Positions 50,264-59,020 of a DNA stretch of 64,000 bases are shown one piece after another. The position numbers were made by a program, and so were the translations under genes. The notes under the pieces were generated by a model. It had not been told where the DNA came from. It saw only the letters and a program-made list of their open reading frames with translations, and searched no databases. Each line of letters starts with the position of its first letter. The stretch's first letter is position 1. Origin of the DNA: an uncultured Clostridia bacterium (GTDB lineage Bacteria > Bacillota > Clostridia > UMGS1883); assembly GCA_934454525.1 (NCBI GenBank), contig CAKSFM010000005.1, positions 1 to 64,000 on the forward strand, read 5' to 3'.

Positions 50264-51094
50264 GTGGAAAAAGGCTCTTCTCCGAATTTAATAAGCTCAG
50301 CTTCGATATTCTCTACGGATAACCCTTACTATATACACAGATCTGTCGTAAGAGAGTCGCTTGAACTGCACAGGCATGACTTTTTTGAGGTGGATATTGT
50401 GATTTCGGGAAATGCGGTCAGCTATATAAACGGTGAAAATTATACCTTGATAAGAGGGGATGTTGTTCTGCTCACGCCGTCAGATCATCACAATTATATT
50501 GTTGAAGAAAATGAAAAAATCGAGTGCTTTAACATTGCTTTTCCGATGGGACTTATTTCACCGCAGGCAATGTCTGCAATCCCGTCCGACGTTAAGGTTT
50601 TGCACCTGACCGAGAAAGACTATCAAAAGGCGGCAAGCGTGTGCGGTTTCCTGCTTGAAAAATATGACGATGCCGCCGCCGAATGTACTATTCTGATGAA
50701 AGCGAGCATAGAATGGCTGTTTGCTTTTTTATCGTTTTTTGTTAAGAAAGATAAGAATAATCCGGAGGATGTTTCGAAATTCTCCCAGGCGCTTCTGTAT
50801 ATAAACGATCATTTTTCGGATGAGGAGCTTAGCCGCTCTGCGGTGGCTTCAATCATGCATATATCGCCGACGCATTTCAGCAAGATGTTTCACAAAATGG
50901 TCGGACTGTCGTTTCAGGAATACCTGCTGAACACCAGGCTGAATTATGCCAGCGGAATGTTGAAAATGACCGATATGACTGTTGCGGAAATTGCCTGTGC
51001 GTCCGGATTCGGGTCGGACAGTTACTTTTCCAAGGTTTTTAAAAAGCGCTTTGGAATATCCCCCGGCCGTGTGCGGCAGATGCAGGGAATGTAA
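50264..51094 (+). CDS. AraC-family regulator linked to a sugar ABC importer
   Basis: A 276-residue regulator with an N-terminal cupin sensor (about residues 20-110, LELHRHDFFEVDIVISGNAV) and C-terminal helix-turn-helix pair (about 180-275, with YFSKVFKKRFGISPGRVRQ). The GTG start follows GTGTGAGG. It lies just upstream of and in the same direction as the substrate-binding protein and permease genes, so it likely senses the sugar and activates its uptake. Confidence 0.87.
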   Translation: MEKGSSPNLISSASIFSTDNPYYIHRSVVRESLELHRHDFFEVDIVISGNAVSYINGENYTLIRGDVVLLTPSDHHNYIVEENEKIECFNIAFPMGLISPQAMSAIPSDVKVLHLTEKDYQKAASVCGFLLEKYDDAAAECTILMKASIEWLFAFLSFFVKKDKNNPEDVSKFSQALLYINDHFSDEELSRSAVASIMHISPTHFSKMFHKMVGLSFQEYLLNTRLNYASGMLKMTDMTVAEIACASGFGSDSYFSKVFKKRFGISPGRVRQMQGM

Positions 51095-51245
51095 ATGCTT
51101 TTTGCAGTTCAAAAAGGACACGAAAGTTCAAACTTTGGATATTAAAATATATGTACAATAAATATAGAGTCTTGTATAATATTACTTGTTAAAACGGCGC
51201 TTAATTTGTGCAATAATAACAAATATCGGAAAAGAGGGGATTGCT

Positions 51246-52526
51246 GTGAAAAAGTTTATAACGCTTTTACTGACAGGAGCGCTTGCAGCAGCATGCGTTG
51301 GCTGCGGCGCGGGAGGAAATGACGGCGGAAAGGTTACTCTGAAGCTCGGCGCTCCGGGAGGAGACGCGCTGACTCCGCATAAAATTGTGGAGGACTTTAA
51401 AAAGGATAATCCGAACATAACGGTTGAGCTTGACGAAACGCCCTGGTCCGACTTCAAAACAAAGCTGAAAATGCAGGTTGCGGCAGGCAATGCCCCGGAT
51501 GTATTCCTGACGGATTCAGGCTATGCGGCGACGCTTGGCGGCATGGGCGCTGCAGTGGATTTGCAGGACAGAATCAAAAAAGATATTAACCGTGATGATT
51601 TCACATCCGCACTTGACGTTATGAAAAGCGGAGAGGGAAATGTGTGGGGTGTAACACATTCACTTTCATCGGCTGCGGTTTTATATAATAAAAATCTGTT
51701 TGATGAATACGGCGTTGAATATCCGTCCGAGGACTGGACATTTGAGGATATGCTCAATAAAGCGAAGCAGCTTACAAAGGACACGAACGGTGACGGCGAA
51801 ACGGATATATACGGACTTGCGACCGGTGAAAATATGACGACCGGTTGGCTGCCGTTCATTCTTGCAACCGGCGGCGCTCCGATTGATGACACAAAAACAA
51901 AATCGCTTTTTGCAGACCCGAAAACGATTGAGGGCCTTGAAAAATACAGAGCAACGGTTGTTGATGATAAAATTAGTCCCGACAGAGTGTGGACAACGGC
52001 TAACGGAAACACCACCACCGCTTTTTACAGCGGGAAGGTCGGCATGCTTATCTGTCTGCTCGGCACAACAAAAGTTATCAATGACAACGCACCGCAGGGC
52101 TTTTCATATGATGCACAGATGATGCCCGTCGGCTGGAACGGAAAACGCAGCTGTGTTTATGTTCCGAATCAGTGGGTTGTTTACTCAAAGGCAGGCAAAA
52201 GCGAGCAGGACGCCGCATGGGAGTGGATTAAGTATTTCCTGAGCGAAAAGTCGCAGAATGTACTTGCGGAATCATTTACATCAATAGGTATTCCGGCAAG
52301 GAAGTCGGCGCTTGAATCAATTAACGGAATAAAAACCGTTCCGGAAAATAAAGAAGCATTCTACAAAGGTCTTGACGAATACGGAGTAACTCTGTTTGAA
52401 TGCCCCTCGTGGGAGGAATGGAAACCCAAGGCAGAGCAGGCATTTCTTGATATGCAGGCAGGTGCGCTCACCGCGAAACAGGCTGCAAAGCAGGTTGACG
52501 AGGTTGTCAGTGAGCTGCTGAAATAA
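51246..52526 (+). CDS. Sugar ABC transporter substrate-binding lipoprotein
   Basis: A 426-residue type-1 extracellular solute-binding protein that captures a carbohydrate and delivers it to the two permeases downstream. The signal peptide (MKKFITLLLTGALAAAC) has two possible lipid-modified cysteines (Cys17 or Cys20). Mature features include VTLKLGAPGGD, AAGNAPDVFLTDSGYAA and the C-terminal YFLSEKSQNVLAE region. The GTG start follows GAGGGGA; the longer upstream frame is rejected. The ligand is unknown. Confidence 0.92.
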   Translation: MKKFITLLLTGALAAACVGCGAGGNDGGKVTLKLGAPGGDALTPHKIVEDFKKDNPNITVELDETPWSDFKTKLKMQVAAGNAPDVFLTDSGYAATLGGMGAAVDLQDRIKKDINRDDFTSALDVMKSGEGNVWGVTHSLSSAAVLYNKNLFDEYGVEYPSEDWTFEDMLNKAKQLTKDTNGDGETDIYGLATGENMTTGWLPFILATGGAPIDDTKTKSLFADPKTIEGLEKYRATVVDDKISPDRVWTTANGNTTTAFYSGKVGMLICLLGTTKVINDNAPQGFSYDAQMMPVGWNGKRSCVYVPNQWVVYSKAGKSEQDAAWEWIKYFLSEKSQNVLAESFTSIGIPARKSALESINGIKTVPENKEAFYKGLDEYGVTLFECPSWEEWKPKAEQAFLDMQAGALTAKQAAKQVDEVVSELLK

Positions 52527-52554
52527 TTTTTTACTGACATAATGGGGTGATAAC

Positions 52555-53436
52555 TTGCTGAAAAAGGATTTAAAATGGGGTGCGGTGTTCCTTGCCCCGT
52601 TTACCGTTGGACTTATTGTGTTTTCGATTATTCCGATTCTGTGCCTTATCTGGTTTTCGTTTACGGAATATAATCTGTTCAATCCGCCGAAATTTGTCGG
52701 ACTGCAGAACTATGCCAAGGTGCTGACAAGTGTTGACACGTGGAGAGCGCTCAGAAACGTTGGTCTTTATGCGCTTGTTTACATACCGTTAAACGTGTTT
52801 TTCGCCTGTGTTCTTGCCGTTGCGCTTAATCAGAAAATCAAGGGAATGAAGCTGTTTAAAATAATTTATTTCATTCCGTCGCTTTTACCGTGGGTTGCGG
52901 TAAGCCTTATATTCCTCAGCCTGTTTAATCCCAATTACGGGTTGATTAACCAGTTTCTGAAGCTGCTCGGCGCGGCTCCGCTGCAGTTTACCTACAGCCG
53001 GTCATGGATTGAGGTTGTTTCAAGCATTGCGGTTGTGGCAGTTTGGAAAGGCGTCGGATATGCGTCGCTCTATGCGCTTGCCGGATTGCAGAATATTAAT
53101 GAGGATGTGCTTGAGGCAGCATCCATTGACGGTGCGGGAACACTGACAAAGTTTTTCAGGATAATTATGCCGCTGATGACGCCGACAATATTTATGCTGA
53201 TAATCTTCGGACTGTCAAACTCGCTTTCCGTGTTTGATTCGTTCCTTGTTATGCTCGGCACGGGCGGCGTTACATCAAGCGAATTTACCGTTGTGAATAT
53301 GCTTATTTACAACAATGCATTCCAGTTTAATAAGATTGGCATTGCATCGGCGGTGTGCTGGGTTGCATTTACATTTGTAATCTGCATAACTTTCATTCAG
53401 ACAAAAACGGAGAAAAGGTGGGTATATTATGATTAA
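52555..53436 (+). CDS. Sugar ABC transporter permease 1 (MalF/UgpA type)
   Basis: A 293-residue permease with six membrane helices and the EAA loop near residue 185 (LEAASIDGAGTLTKFFRIIM) that contacts the ATPase. The TTG start follows GGGGTGAT. It overlaps the second permease gene by 8 nt. No ATPase gene lies in the cluster, so a shared MsmK/UgpC-type ATPase encoded elsewhere is expected. Confidence 0.93.
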   Translation: MLKKDLKWGAVFLAPFTVGLIVFSIIPILCLIWFSFTEYNLFNPPKFVGLQNYAKVLTSVDTWRALRNVGLYALVYIPLNVFFACVLAVALNQKIKGMKLFKIIYFIPSLLPWVAVSLIFLSLFNPNYGLINQFLKLLGAAPLQFTYSRSWIEVVSSIAVVAVWKGVGYASLYALAGLQNINEDVLEAASIDGAGTLTKFFRIIMPLMTPTIFMLIIFGLSNSLSVFDSFLVMLGTGGVTSSEFTVVNMLIYNNAFQFNKIGIASAVCWVAFTFVICITFIQTKTEKRWVYYD

Positions 53437-54262
53437 AGCAAAAAAATATGCCCTGAAAGCTTTCAGTATGCTTCTGCTGATACTCGGTGCACTGATAATG
53501 CTTGCCCCGTTTATATGGACGCTCTCAACTTCGCTTCAGGGTGCCGGAAAAGCATATCAGATACCGCCGGAATTTTTTAAACCTCCGTTCATGTTTTCAA
53601 ACTATCTTAAAGTTTGGAGCGAGGGGAACATGGCGCGTTATTCGCTGAACAGTGCCTTTATAACAAGTATGTGCATTATCGGGGTTGTATTGTCGGAAAC
53701 CGTTGCCGGTTACGGCTTTGCAAAATATGAATGTAAAGCAACAAATATTTTGTTTCTTGCGGCGCTCGGCACAATGTATGTTCCCGGAACAATTCTTGCC
53801 GTGCCGCAGTACATAATGTGGTCAAAGCTGGGTGCTCTTGACACATATATTCCGCTGATCCTGCCGAAGTTTTTCGGCTCGGTGGGAGGAATATTCCTGA
53901 TGAGGCAAAGCTTTAAAGCAATTCCCAATCAACTGTACGAAGCGGCGGTTATTGACGGTCTGCATCCGCTGAAAATATATTATAAAATATATCTTCCGCT
54001 TGTAAAGCCGATGATTGCAACGCTTGTTATCCAGTCGTTTATGGGTACATGGAATGAAACCTTTGCTCCTCTTATTTATATAACCGATAAAAATAAGTAT
54101 CCTTTGTCAATAGGACTTCTCTATCTGCGCGGAACTTATTCGGAAAACATGGAGCTTTTGATGGCAGCTTCGATGATTACAATGCTTCCGCTTTTGATTG
54201 TGTATCTGTATGCACAGAAATATTTCATGAACGGACTTGTGTCATCGGGAATAAAGGGATAA
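53429..54262 (+). CDS. Sugar ABC transporter permease 2 (MalG/UgpE type)
   Basis: A 277-residue permease with six helices. The EAA motif is YEAAVIDGLHPLKIYYKIYL and the C-terminal end KYFMNGLVSSGIKG is typical of MalG-like proteins. It is the last gene of the importer cluster and is followed by a terminator. Confidence 0.93.
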   Translation: MIKAKKYALKAFSMLLLILGALIMLAPFIWTLSTSLQGAGKAYQIPPEFFKPPFMFSNYLKVWSEGNMARYSLNSAFITSMCIIGVVLSETVAGYGFAKYECKATNILFLAALGTMYVPGTILAVPQYIMWSKLGALDTYIPLILPKFFGSVGGIFLMRQSFKAIPNQLYEAAVIDGLHPLKIYYKIYLPLVKPMIATLVIQSFMGTWNETFAPLIYITDKNKYPLSIGLLYLRGTYSENMELLMAASMITMLPLLIVYLYAQKYFMNGLVSSGIKG

Positions 54263-54272
54263 ATATTATAAC

Positions 54273-54318
54273 AAAGAGGCTATAGTAAAATGAAATTACA
54301 TTTTGCTATAGCCTCTTT
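54273..54318 (+). terminator. Terminator after the sugar ABC cluster
   Basis: AAAGAGGCTATAGTAAAATG pairs with its complement CATTTTGCTATAGCCTCTTT (one mismatch). Confidence 0.8.
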
Positions 54319-54395
54319 GCTGAGCGGAAAACTTTCGGTTGTAACACAAACAAGGCATACCGCTCAGATATGCCTTGCCGATTAACGCATGTATT

Positions 54396-54767
54396 TTATT
54401 CAGTTTCGCAATTGATTTTAAGGAGATTCTGCAAAAAGTCCTTTTTATCATGCTCGTTCAGTGCTTCGTAGCTGTATTCAAGCGCCTTAAGCTGAATTTC
54501 TTTTGCACTTTTAACACCGAGGTTACGCACATCCCTGAGATTGCCCGAGTTAAGGAGGTCAACGAGCGAGCCGAGATCCTTCACCCCGTGAGCCATCAGT
54601 GCGTTATATGACCTTACCGAAAGATCCATATCCTTAATGGATATGGCACACGTTGCGCTGGTAAGAGCAATGCTTACCTTAAGAGTTCCGAAAATCTGAG
54701 CAAGAACGGGCAGAAGTCCGTAATGCTCAACGCATTTGTAAAAAAGTTCGATATCCACTGTTTCCAT
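54396..54767 (-). CDS. Stand-alone RNA polymerase alpha-CTD-like protein
   Basis: A 123-residue protein. Residues about 45-105 match the RNA polymerase alpha-subunit C-terminal domain: DMDLSVRSYNALMAHGVKDL followed by SGNLRDVRNLGVKSAKEIQL. The N-terminal 40 residues (METVDIELFYKCVEHYGLLP) are a separate helical region. The alpha-CTD binds DNA UP elements and activators, so this could modulate transcription or act as a DNA-binding adaptor. It lacks the alpha assembly domain and is not next to ribosomal genes. GGTGG precedes ATG. Confidence 0.75.
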   Translation of the reverse strand: METVDIELFYKCVEHYGLLPVLAQIFGTLKVSIALTSATCAISIKDMDLSVRSYNALMAHGVKDLGSLVDLLNSGNLRDVRNLGVKSAKEIQLKALEYSYEALNEHDKKDFLQNLLKINCETE

Positions 54768-54803
54768 TAATCATACCACCATATGTATTTTAATTGCTAT
54801 ATA

Positions 54804-54832
54804 ATAGTAACACATATTTCCTTAATTAGCAA
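54804..54832 (-). promoter_or_regulatory. Promoter of the alpha-CTD-like gene
   Basis: On the minus strand TTGCTA (54832-54827), 17 bp and TACTAT (54809-54804), in a strongly AT-rich divergent spacer (54768-55026). Confidence 0.5.
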
Positions 54833-55026
54833 TGTACATAATAGCAAATATTTTGACCGATAAATTGTAAAAGATATTAAAAATACACAATTCAATTCAC
54901 AATTTATTTAAATATCGGACATTCTTTTGATAATAACATATATTATACTGAATTACGGAAAGACATCCATACTAAAAATTAAAGCCGCATGATGTTTGGA
55001 TATCAGGCGGCGGAACGGAGATTATT

Positions 55027-55437
55027 ATGACAGCAGCAAGTTTATTAATACCTAAATTTTCAGCAAGATATTTACTTGATACGTACCCTCTGGAACTGGC
55101 GCTGAAAAGAATGAAAGAATTCGGCTACAGCGCCGTTCCCGTTATTGACAAAGCCGGAAGATATGTTTCAACGGTGAGTGAGGGAGATTTTTTATGGTAT
55201 ATTTTAGAGCATGGGGACTTGAATAATGCAACATTGCATGATATAATAACCAAGGAAAAAAATCCGCCGGCAAGAATCACGGCAACGGCTGATGAGCTTT
55301 TTGATACTGCACTTGAACAAAACTTTATTCCTATTATCGATGACAGGGGATATTTTATGGGACTTGTGACGCGCAGAAAAATCCTGAAGCATGTCAATGA
55401 CAAGGCGGAAAACAGAATGCCTGCACTCGCTCTTTGA
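55027..55437 (+). CDS. CBS-domain pair protein
   Basis: A 136-residue protein made of two CBS motifs (about residues 10-65 and 75-130; VPVIDKAGRYVSTVSEGDFL and IPIIDDRGYFMGLVTRRKIL). Stand-alone CBS pairs bind adenine nucleotides; some clostridial and Listeria members bind c-di-AMP. The ligand cannot be told from the sequence. GGAACGGAG precedes ATG. It lies just before the ttcA-like gene and may share a transcript. Confidence 0.83.
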   Translation: MTAASLLIPKFSARYLLDTYPLELALKRMKEFGYSAVPVIDKAGRYVSTVSEGDFLWYILEHGDLNNATLHDIITKEKNPPARITATADELFDTALEQNFIPIIDDRGYFMGLVTRRKILKHVNDKAENRMPALAL

Positions 55438-55475
55438 TCGGCTGCGTGTGCAAAATCGTGCGGGGAGGTGCACCG

Positions 55476-56213
55476 GTGCAGAAATTGCTGAGCTATATTC
55501 GCAGAGCTATTGATGATTATGCTATGATAGATGAAAATGACAGCATAACCGTTGGTGTATCCGGCGGGAAAGACAGCCTTGCGCTTCTGTGTGCACTTGC
55601 AGAACTGAGGAAATTTTATCCGAAACCGTTTTCACTCTCAGCCGTTTCGGTTTCCATGGGATATAAGGAAATGAACTTTGATGGGGTGAGGCAGCTGTGC
55701 GATAAACTCGGAGTTCAGCTTGTGATAAAGGAAACGAATATTGCAGAAATTCTGTTTGATATCCGCAAGGAATCCAATCCTTGTTCACTCTGTGCAAAGC
55801 TCAGGCGCGGGGCACTGCATAATGCGGCACTTGAGCTTGGCAGCAGGACGGTTGCGCTCGGTCATCATGAGGATGATGTTCTTGAAACTTTCATGCTATG
55901 CCTTGTTTACGAGGGACGTGTGAACTGCTTTTCGCCTGTGACATTTTTGGACAGAAAAAATATAAAGCTGATTCGTCCGATGATTTACACGCCGGAGCGT
56001 TATATTTCGGGATTTGCGAAAAGATACGAGCTGCCGGTGGTAAAAAATGCCTGTCCGGCGGACAAGCATACGAAACGGGAGTATATAAAATCGCTTATCA
56101 GAACGCTTGAAAAGGAAAATCCCGGCTTCAAAAAACGCTTATTTACTGCCATTGTTGGAGCAAACGCAGGCGGCTTCGGGATTTTTCCCGGAAGAAAGGA
56201 AGATGCGGAATGA
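55476..56213 (+). CDS. TtcA-like tRNA-thiolation PP-loop ATPase
   Basis: A 245-residue PP-loop enzyme related to TtcA (2-thiocytidine at tRNA position 32) and TilS. The PP-loop is VGVSGGKDSL (Ser29-Ser34). A CSLC pair and a later Cys in CPADK may ligate an iron-sulfur cluster, and the family GHHEDDVLETFML motif is present. The start GTG 55476 follows GGGGAGGTG; upstream starts overlap the CBS gene. Its end overlaps the RdgB gene by 4 nt. Confidence 0.84.
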   Translation: MQKLLSYIRRAIDDYAMIDENDSITVGVSGGKDSLALLCALAELRKFYPKPFSLSAVSVSMGYKEMNFDGVRQLCDKLGVQLVIKETNIAEILFDIRKESNPCSLCAKLRRGALHNAALELGSRTVALGHHEDDVLETFMLCLVYEGRVNCFSPVTFLDRKNIKLIRPMIYTPERYISGFAKRYELPVVKNACPADKHTKREYIKSLIRTLEKENPGFKKRLFTAIVGANAGGFGIFPGRKEDAE

Positions 56214-56791
56214 AAATAATTGCAGCAACACAAAATGAGAATAAAGTGCGTGAATTCGGTGAAATATTAAACGGATTTGAGATTCTGACCGAAAAGGACG
56301 CAGGGATTAATATTGATGTTGAAGAAACGGGAACAACATTTGAAGAAAATTCAATGTTAAAGGCAAAGGCTGTTTTTGAAGCAACCGGACTTCCGTCAAT
56401 TGCAGATGACAGCGGACTTGAAGTTGACGCACTCGGCGGAGATCCGGGAATCTACAGCGCACGTTACGGCGGCGCGGGACTGGACGATGAGGGGCGCGTC
56501 AGGCTGCTTTTGAAAAACATGGAAAATATTGCGGACTGCGACAGGACGGCACGGTTTGTATGCGCCATCACATATATTGATTCCGATGGAGTAATCACCG
56601 TGCGCGGAGAGTGCGGCGGAATGATAACGCGTGCGCCGCGCGGACAAAACGGCTTTGGTTACGATCCTGTTTTTTATATTGAATCACTCGGTAAAACAAC
56701 GGCGGAGCTTTCGGCGGATGAAAAAAATGCCGTAAGTCACCGCGGAAAAGCGCTTCGGCTGCTTAAAGAAAAACTGAATAAATCAGAATGA
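56210..56791 (+). CDS. rdgB: XTP/dITP diphosphatase (RdgB/HAM1)
   Basis: A 193-residue house-cleaning enzyme that hydrolyses non-canonical purine nucleotides (dITP, XTP) to monophosphates. Conserved motifs are TQNENKVREF at the start, IADDSGLEVDALGG with the catalytic Asp, GGDPGIYSARY, GFGYDPVFY and SHRGKALR. The length is normal. ATG overlaps the preceding stop (ATGA). Confidence 0.96.
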   Translation: MKIIAATQNENKVREFGEILNGFEILTEKDAGINIDVEETGTTFEENSMLKAKAVFEATGLPSIADDSGLEVDALGGDPGIYSARYGGAGLDDEGRVRLLLKNMENIADCDRTARFVCAITYIDSDGVITVRGECGGMITRAPRGQNGFGYDPVFYIESLGKTTAELSADEKNAVSHRGKALRLLKEKLNKSE

Positions 56792-57093
56792 GAGCGGCGC
56801 ATAAGCGCCGCTCCCAGACTGCCGAAAAAGTCGGTCAACCACAAGCAAGCTATAATTTTTATTGCATTAATTTAAAAAAATTCTTTTTCAAAGGAAAATT
56901 ACAAATTTGTTTGTATCGCCCTCAAAACCCTGAAATCTTGGAGCTTTTGCTTGTTTCCGTCCGGCACACCCTCTAACGTACCTTTGTACGCCGACGAGTG
57001 TGCGCCGAACAGATTTACCTTCCTTTTTCAACGTCTGCCGGCGTGTCGATAGGTTTATCGACACGCCGAGAGCGGCGCATAAGCGCCGCTCCC
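56790..57093. repeat. Dispersed non-coding repeat, copy B, with flanking 26-bp direct repeats
   Basis: 56816-57067 matches copy A at 6250-6474, plus about 14 extra bp and an 11-bp hairpin at its right end (GGCGTGTCGAT and complement, 57040-57067). A perfect 26-bp direct repeat starting GAGAGCGGCGCATAAGCGCC and ending GCTCCC occurs at 56790-56815 and 57068-57093. Each copy is itself a hairpin, probably a terminator for rdgB. The arrangement looks like insertion with duplication of the flank, or a symmetrical element carrying its own hairpins. Confidence 0.8.
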
Positions 57094-57109
57094 GATAAGT
57101 TAAAAATGA

Positions 57110-57241
57110 TTAGCAGCCGCAGCCGTTATTGCAGCTGTTGCATCCGCAATCGTTACCGCCGCATGCGCAGCCAAGAAGCAGGATTATAATAATAAGGCAG
57201 ATTATCCATTCGCAACCGCAACCGTTATTTCCCCAGAACAT
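57110..57241 (-). CDS. Cysteine-rich small membrane protein
   Basis: A 43-residue microprotein (MFWGNNGCGCEWII, a run of Ile/Leu, then GCACGGNDCGCNSCNNGCGC). It has ten cysteines around one membrane helix (about residues 12-24). AAAGGAGAC is ideally placed before ATG 57241, supporting real translation. Similar Cys/Gly/Asn-rich single-helix proteins occur in Clostridia and are sometimes tied to sporulation, but I cannot assign a function. Metal or thiol chemistry is possible. Confidence 0.7.
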   Translation of the reverse strand: MFWGNNGCGCEWIICLIIIILLLGCACGGNDCGCNSCNNGCGC

Positions 57242-57408
57242 AATAAGTCTCCTTTCAGATTATGACTAAGATTTTATATATTCAGTAGGTTCTCCCTACA
57301 GTAATATTGTATGAAAAATGTCGGATTTTGTTCCCTTCTTTTTTGATTATTATTAAAAAAACAGGAAATAATAGCAACGTAAACAAAGAAAAGAAAGGAA
57401 TATGAGTT

Positions 57409-57711
57409 ATGAAAAAACTTTTATGCTTGCTTGCAGCATCGCTGATTATGCTTACTGCATGCGGAAACGACAATACGCAGGATGCACCTGATAACGGCAA
57501 TTCGATGACAAACGAATCTGTTGACAACAATAAGAATGACGCGGGGAGCGATGCAAAAAACGCGGTCGATGATACGGGAGACGCAGTCGGCGATGTTGTT
57601 GATGACGCAGCAAGAGGTGCGGAGGATATTACGAACGGTGCAACCGACGCCATTGACGATACTGTCGGCGGAGTTAAAAATGCGGTTGACGATATGACGG
57701 ATAATAAATAA
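57409..57711 (+). CDS. Small acidic lipoprotein
   Basis: A 100-residue lipoprotein: a short signal peptide and lipobox LTAC (Cys18), then a low-complexity Asp/Asn/Ala/Gly/Val-rich region with imperfect repeats such as DDTGDAVGDVVDDAARGAED. Likely exposed on the membrane and flexible; the function is unknown. GAAAGGAAT precedes ATG. It is separate from the peptidase genes by 43 nt without a clear terminator. Confidence 0.7.
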   Translation: MKKLLCLLAASLIMLTACGNDNTQDAPDNGNSMTNESVDNNKNDAGSDAKNAVDDTGDAVGDVVDDAARGAEDITNGATDAIDDTVGGVKNAVDDMTDNK

Positions 57712-57754
57712 TTACGGCGGTTTTGCCGCCGTACATAGAAAGTGTGGTCAGATA

Positions 57755-59020
57755 ATGAAAAAAACAGAAATTAAAAAGGGAATAGAGCTTAGCATGATAT
57801 GCGATAAAAAATTCAAGGAGTTCCGCGCATGTGTGCTTATCCATCGTCCGCTTTCACGCGGAGAAGTCACAAAAAACTCTCTTATGACAGCCGTTATGCG
57901 GATGCAGAGCGGAAATTACCCGGATTCGACAGCCGTTTCCACGGCGCTTGAAGAGCTTTACGGAGCGGATATGACGGCGCGCGCAAGCAAGTACGGTGAG
58001 GAACAGATTATAAAAATAGGTATTCAGGCAGTTTCGTCATCCGTAATCGGCAAGGGAGATAATTTCGGCAATGCGCTTCGTCTGCTGTTCGATATTGCAT
58101 TTAATGCCGGAAAAAACGGCTGCTTTGACAATAAGATAACCGAGAATGAGCGCGAAAATATTAAAAACGCTATTTTATCGCAGCAAAATGACAAGCGTTC
58201 CTACAGCGTACTCCGCTTGCAGGAGGAAATGTGCAAGGATGAGGCGTACGGGATTAATCCGATCGGATACACAGAGGAACTGGCGAAAATATCGGCAGAG
58301 GGACTTTACAGCCATTATCAGAGTGTGCTTGCCGAAAGCCGTATAGATATTATCTTTACCGGCAATTTTGACGAGAGCGAGGCGCTTGAAGCTGCGGCTC
58401 TTTATACAAAAAGGCTGTCGCAGCGCGATGGAGAAATTACGCTGCCGGTAATTAAGTCAAAAACCGGAGAAGTAAAAACAGTAACCGATCGGATGGATGT
58501 TACACAGGGAAAGCTTTGCATGGGATTTCGCAGCACAAATGACATGACGCCCGAAACTTATCCGGCTGTTATCGTATATGATACAATTTTCGGCGGCAGC
58601 GCCACAAGCAAGCTGTTTAACAATGTCCGTGAAAAACTAAGTCTTTGTTATTATGTAAACAGCAATATTGACAGGCTGAAAAGGATAATGATCGTTCGCA
58701 GCGGCGTTGAATTTGAAAATTTTAAAAAGGCATATGATGAGATTATGCTTCAGCAGCAGCTGATGGAAAACGGAGAATTTGACAGCACGGAAACCGATGC
58801 TGCAAAAAAACAGCTGATCAATGCATATAAGTCAAATTATGACAGCATCGGAGCAATGGGAGAATATTATACAATGCAGCTTATTATGGGAACAGATATT
58901 CCGATAAGCGATATGATTAAGCGGGTTCAGGGCGTGACAAGGGAAGAAATAATTGCGGCGGCAAAATCAATGAAGCTTGATACCGTTTATATGCTGAAAA
59001 GCGATAAGGAGGCGGAATGA
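57755..59020 (+). CDS. ymfF: M16-family peptidase-like protein YmfF (inactive partner)
   Basis: A 421-residue M16-fold protein without the HxxEH zinc motif, as in B. subtilis YmfF. It shows the family features of PAVIVYDTIFGGSATSKLFN and the REKLSLCYYVNS segment. Such proteins pair with an active M16 subunit. In Firmicutes the pair has been linked to EF-P 5-aminopentanol modification. The ATG overlaps the stop-start with ymfH (ATGA), so they are translated together. Confidence 0.88.
   Translation: MKKTEIKKGIELSMICDKKFKEFRACVLIHRPLSRGEVTKNSLMTAVMRMQSGNYPDSTAVSTALEELYGADMTARASKYGEEQIIKIGIQAVSSSVIGKGDNFGNALRLLFDIAFNAGKNGCFDNKITENERENIKNAILSQQNDKRSYSVLRLQEEMCKDEAYGINPIGYTEELAKISAEGLYSHYQSVLAESRIDIIFTGNFDESEALEAAALYTKRLSQRDGEITLPVIKSKTGEVKTVTDRMDVTQGKLCMGFRSTNDMTPETYPAVIVYDTIFGGSATSKLFNNVREKLSLCYYVNSNIDRLKRIMIVRSGVEFENFKKAYDEIMLQQQLMENGEFDSTETDAAKKQLINAYKSNYDSIGAMGEYYTMQLIMGTDIPISDMIKRVQGVTREEIIAAAKSMKLDTVYMLKSDKEAE

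Noticed and set aside
51095..51245. Separate promoter for the sugar-binding protein gene
   Set aside because: TATAAT-like sequences exist near 51175 but I found no -35 element at acceptable spacing; not supported enough to annotate.
56788..57189. Two short plus-strand ORFs within repeat copy B
   Set aside because: Equivalent frames in copy A are disrupted by indels, so these are probably spurious ORFs in a non-coding repeat.
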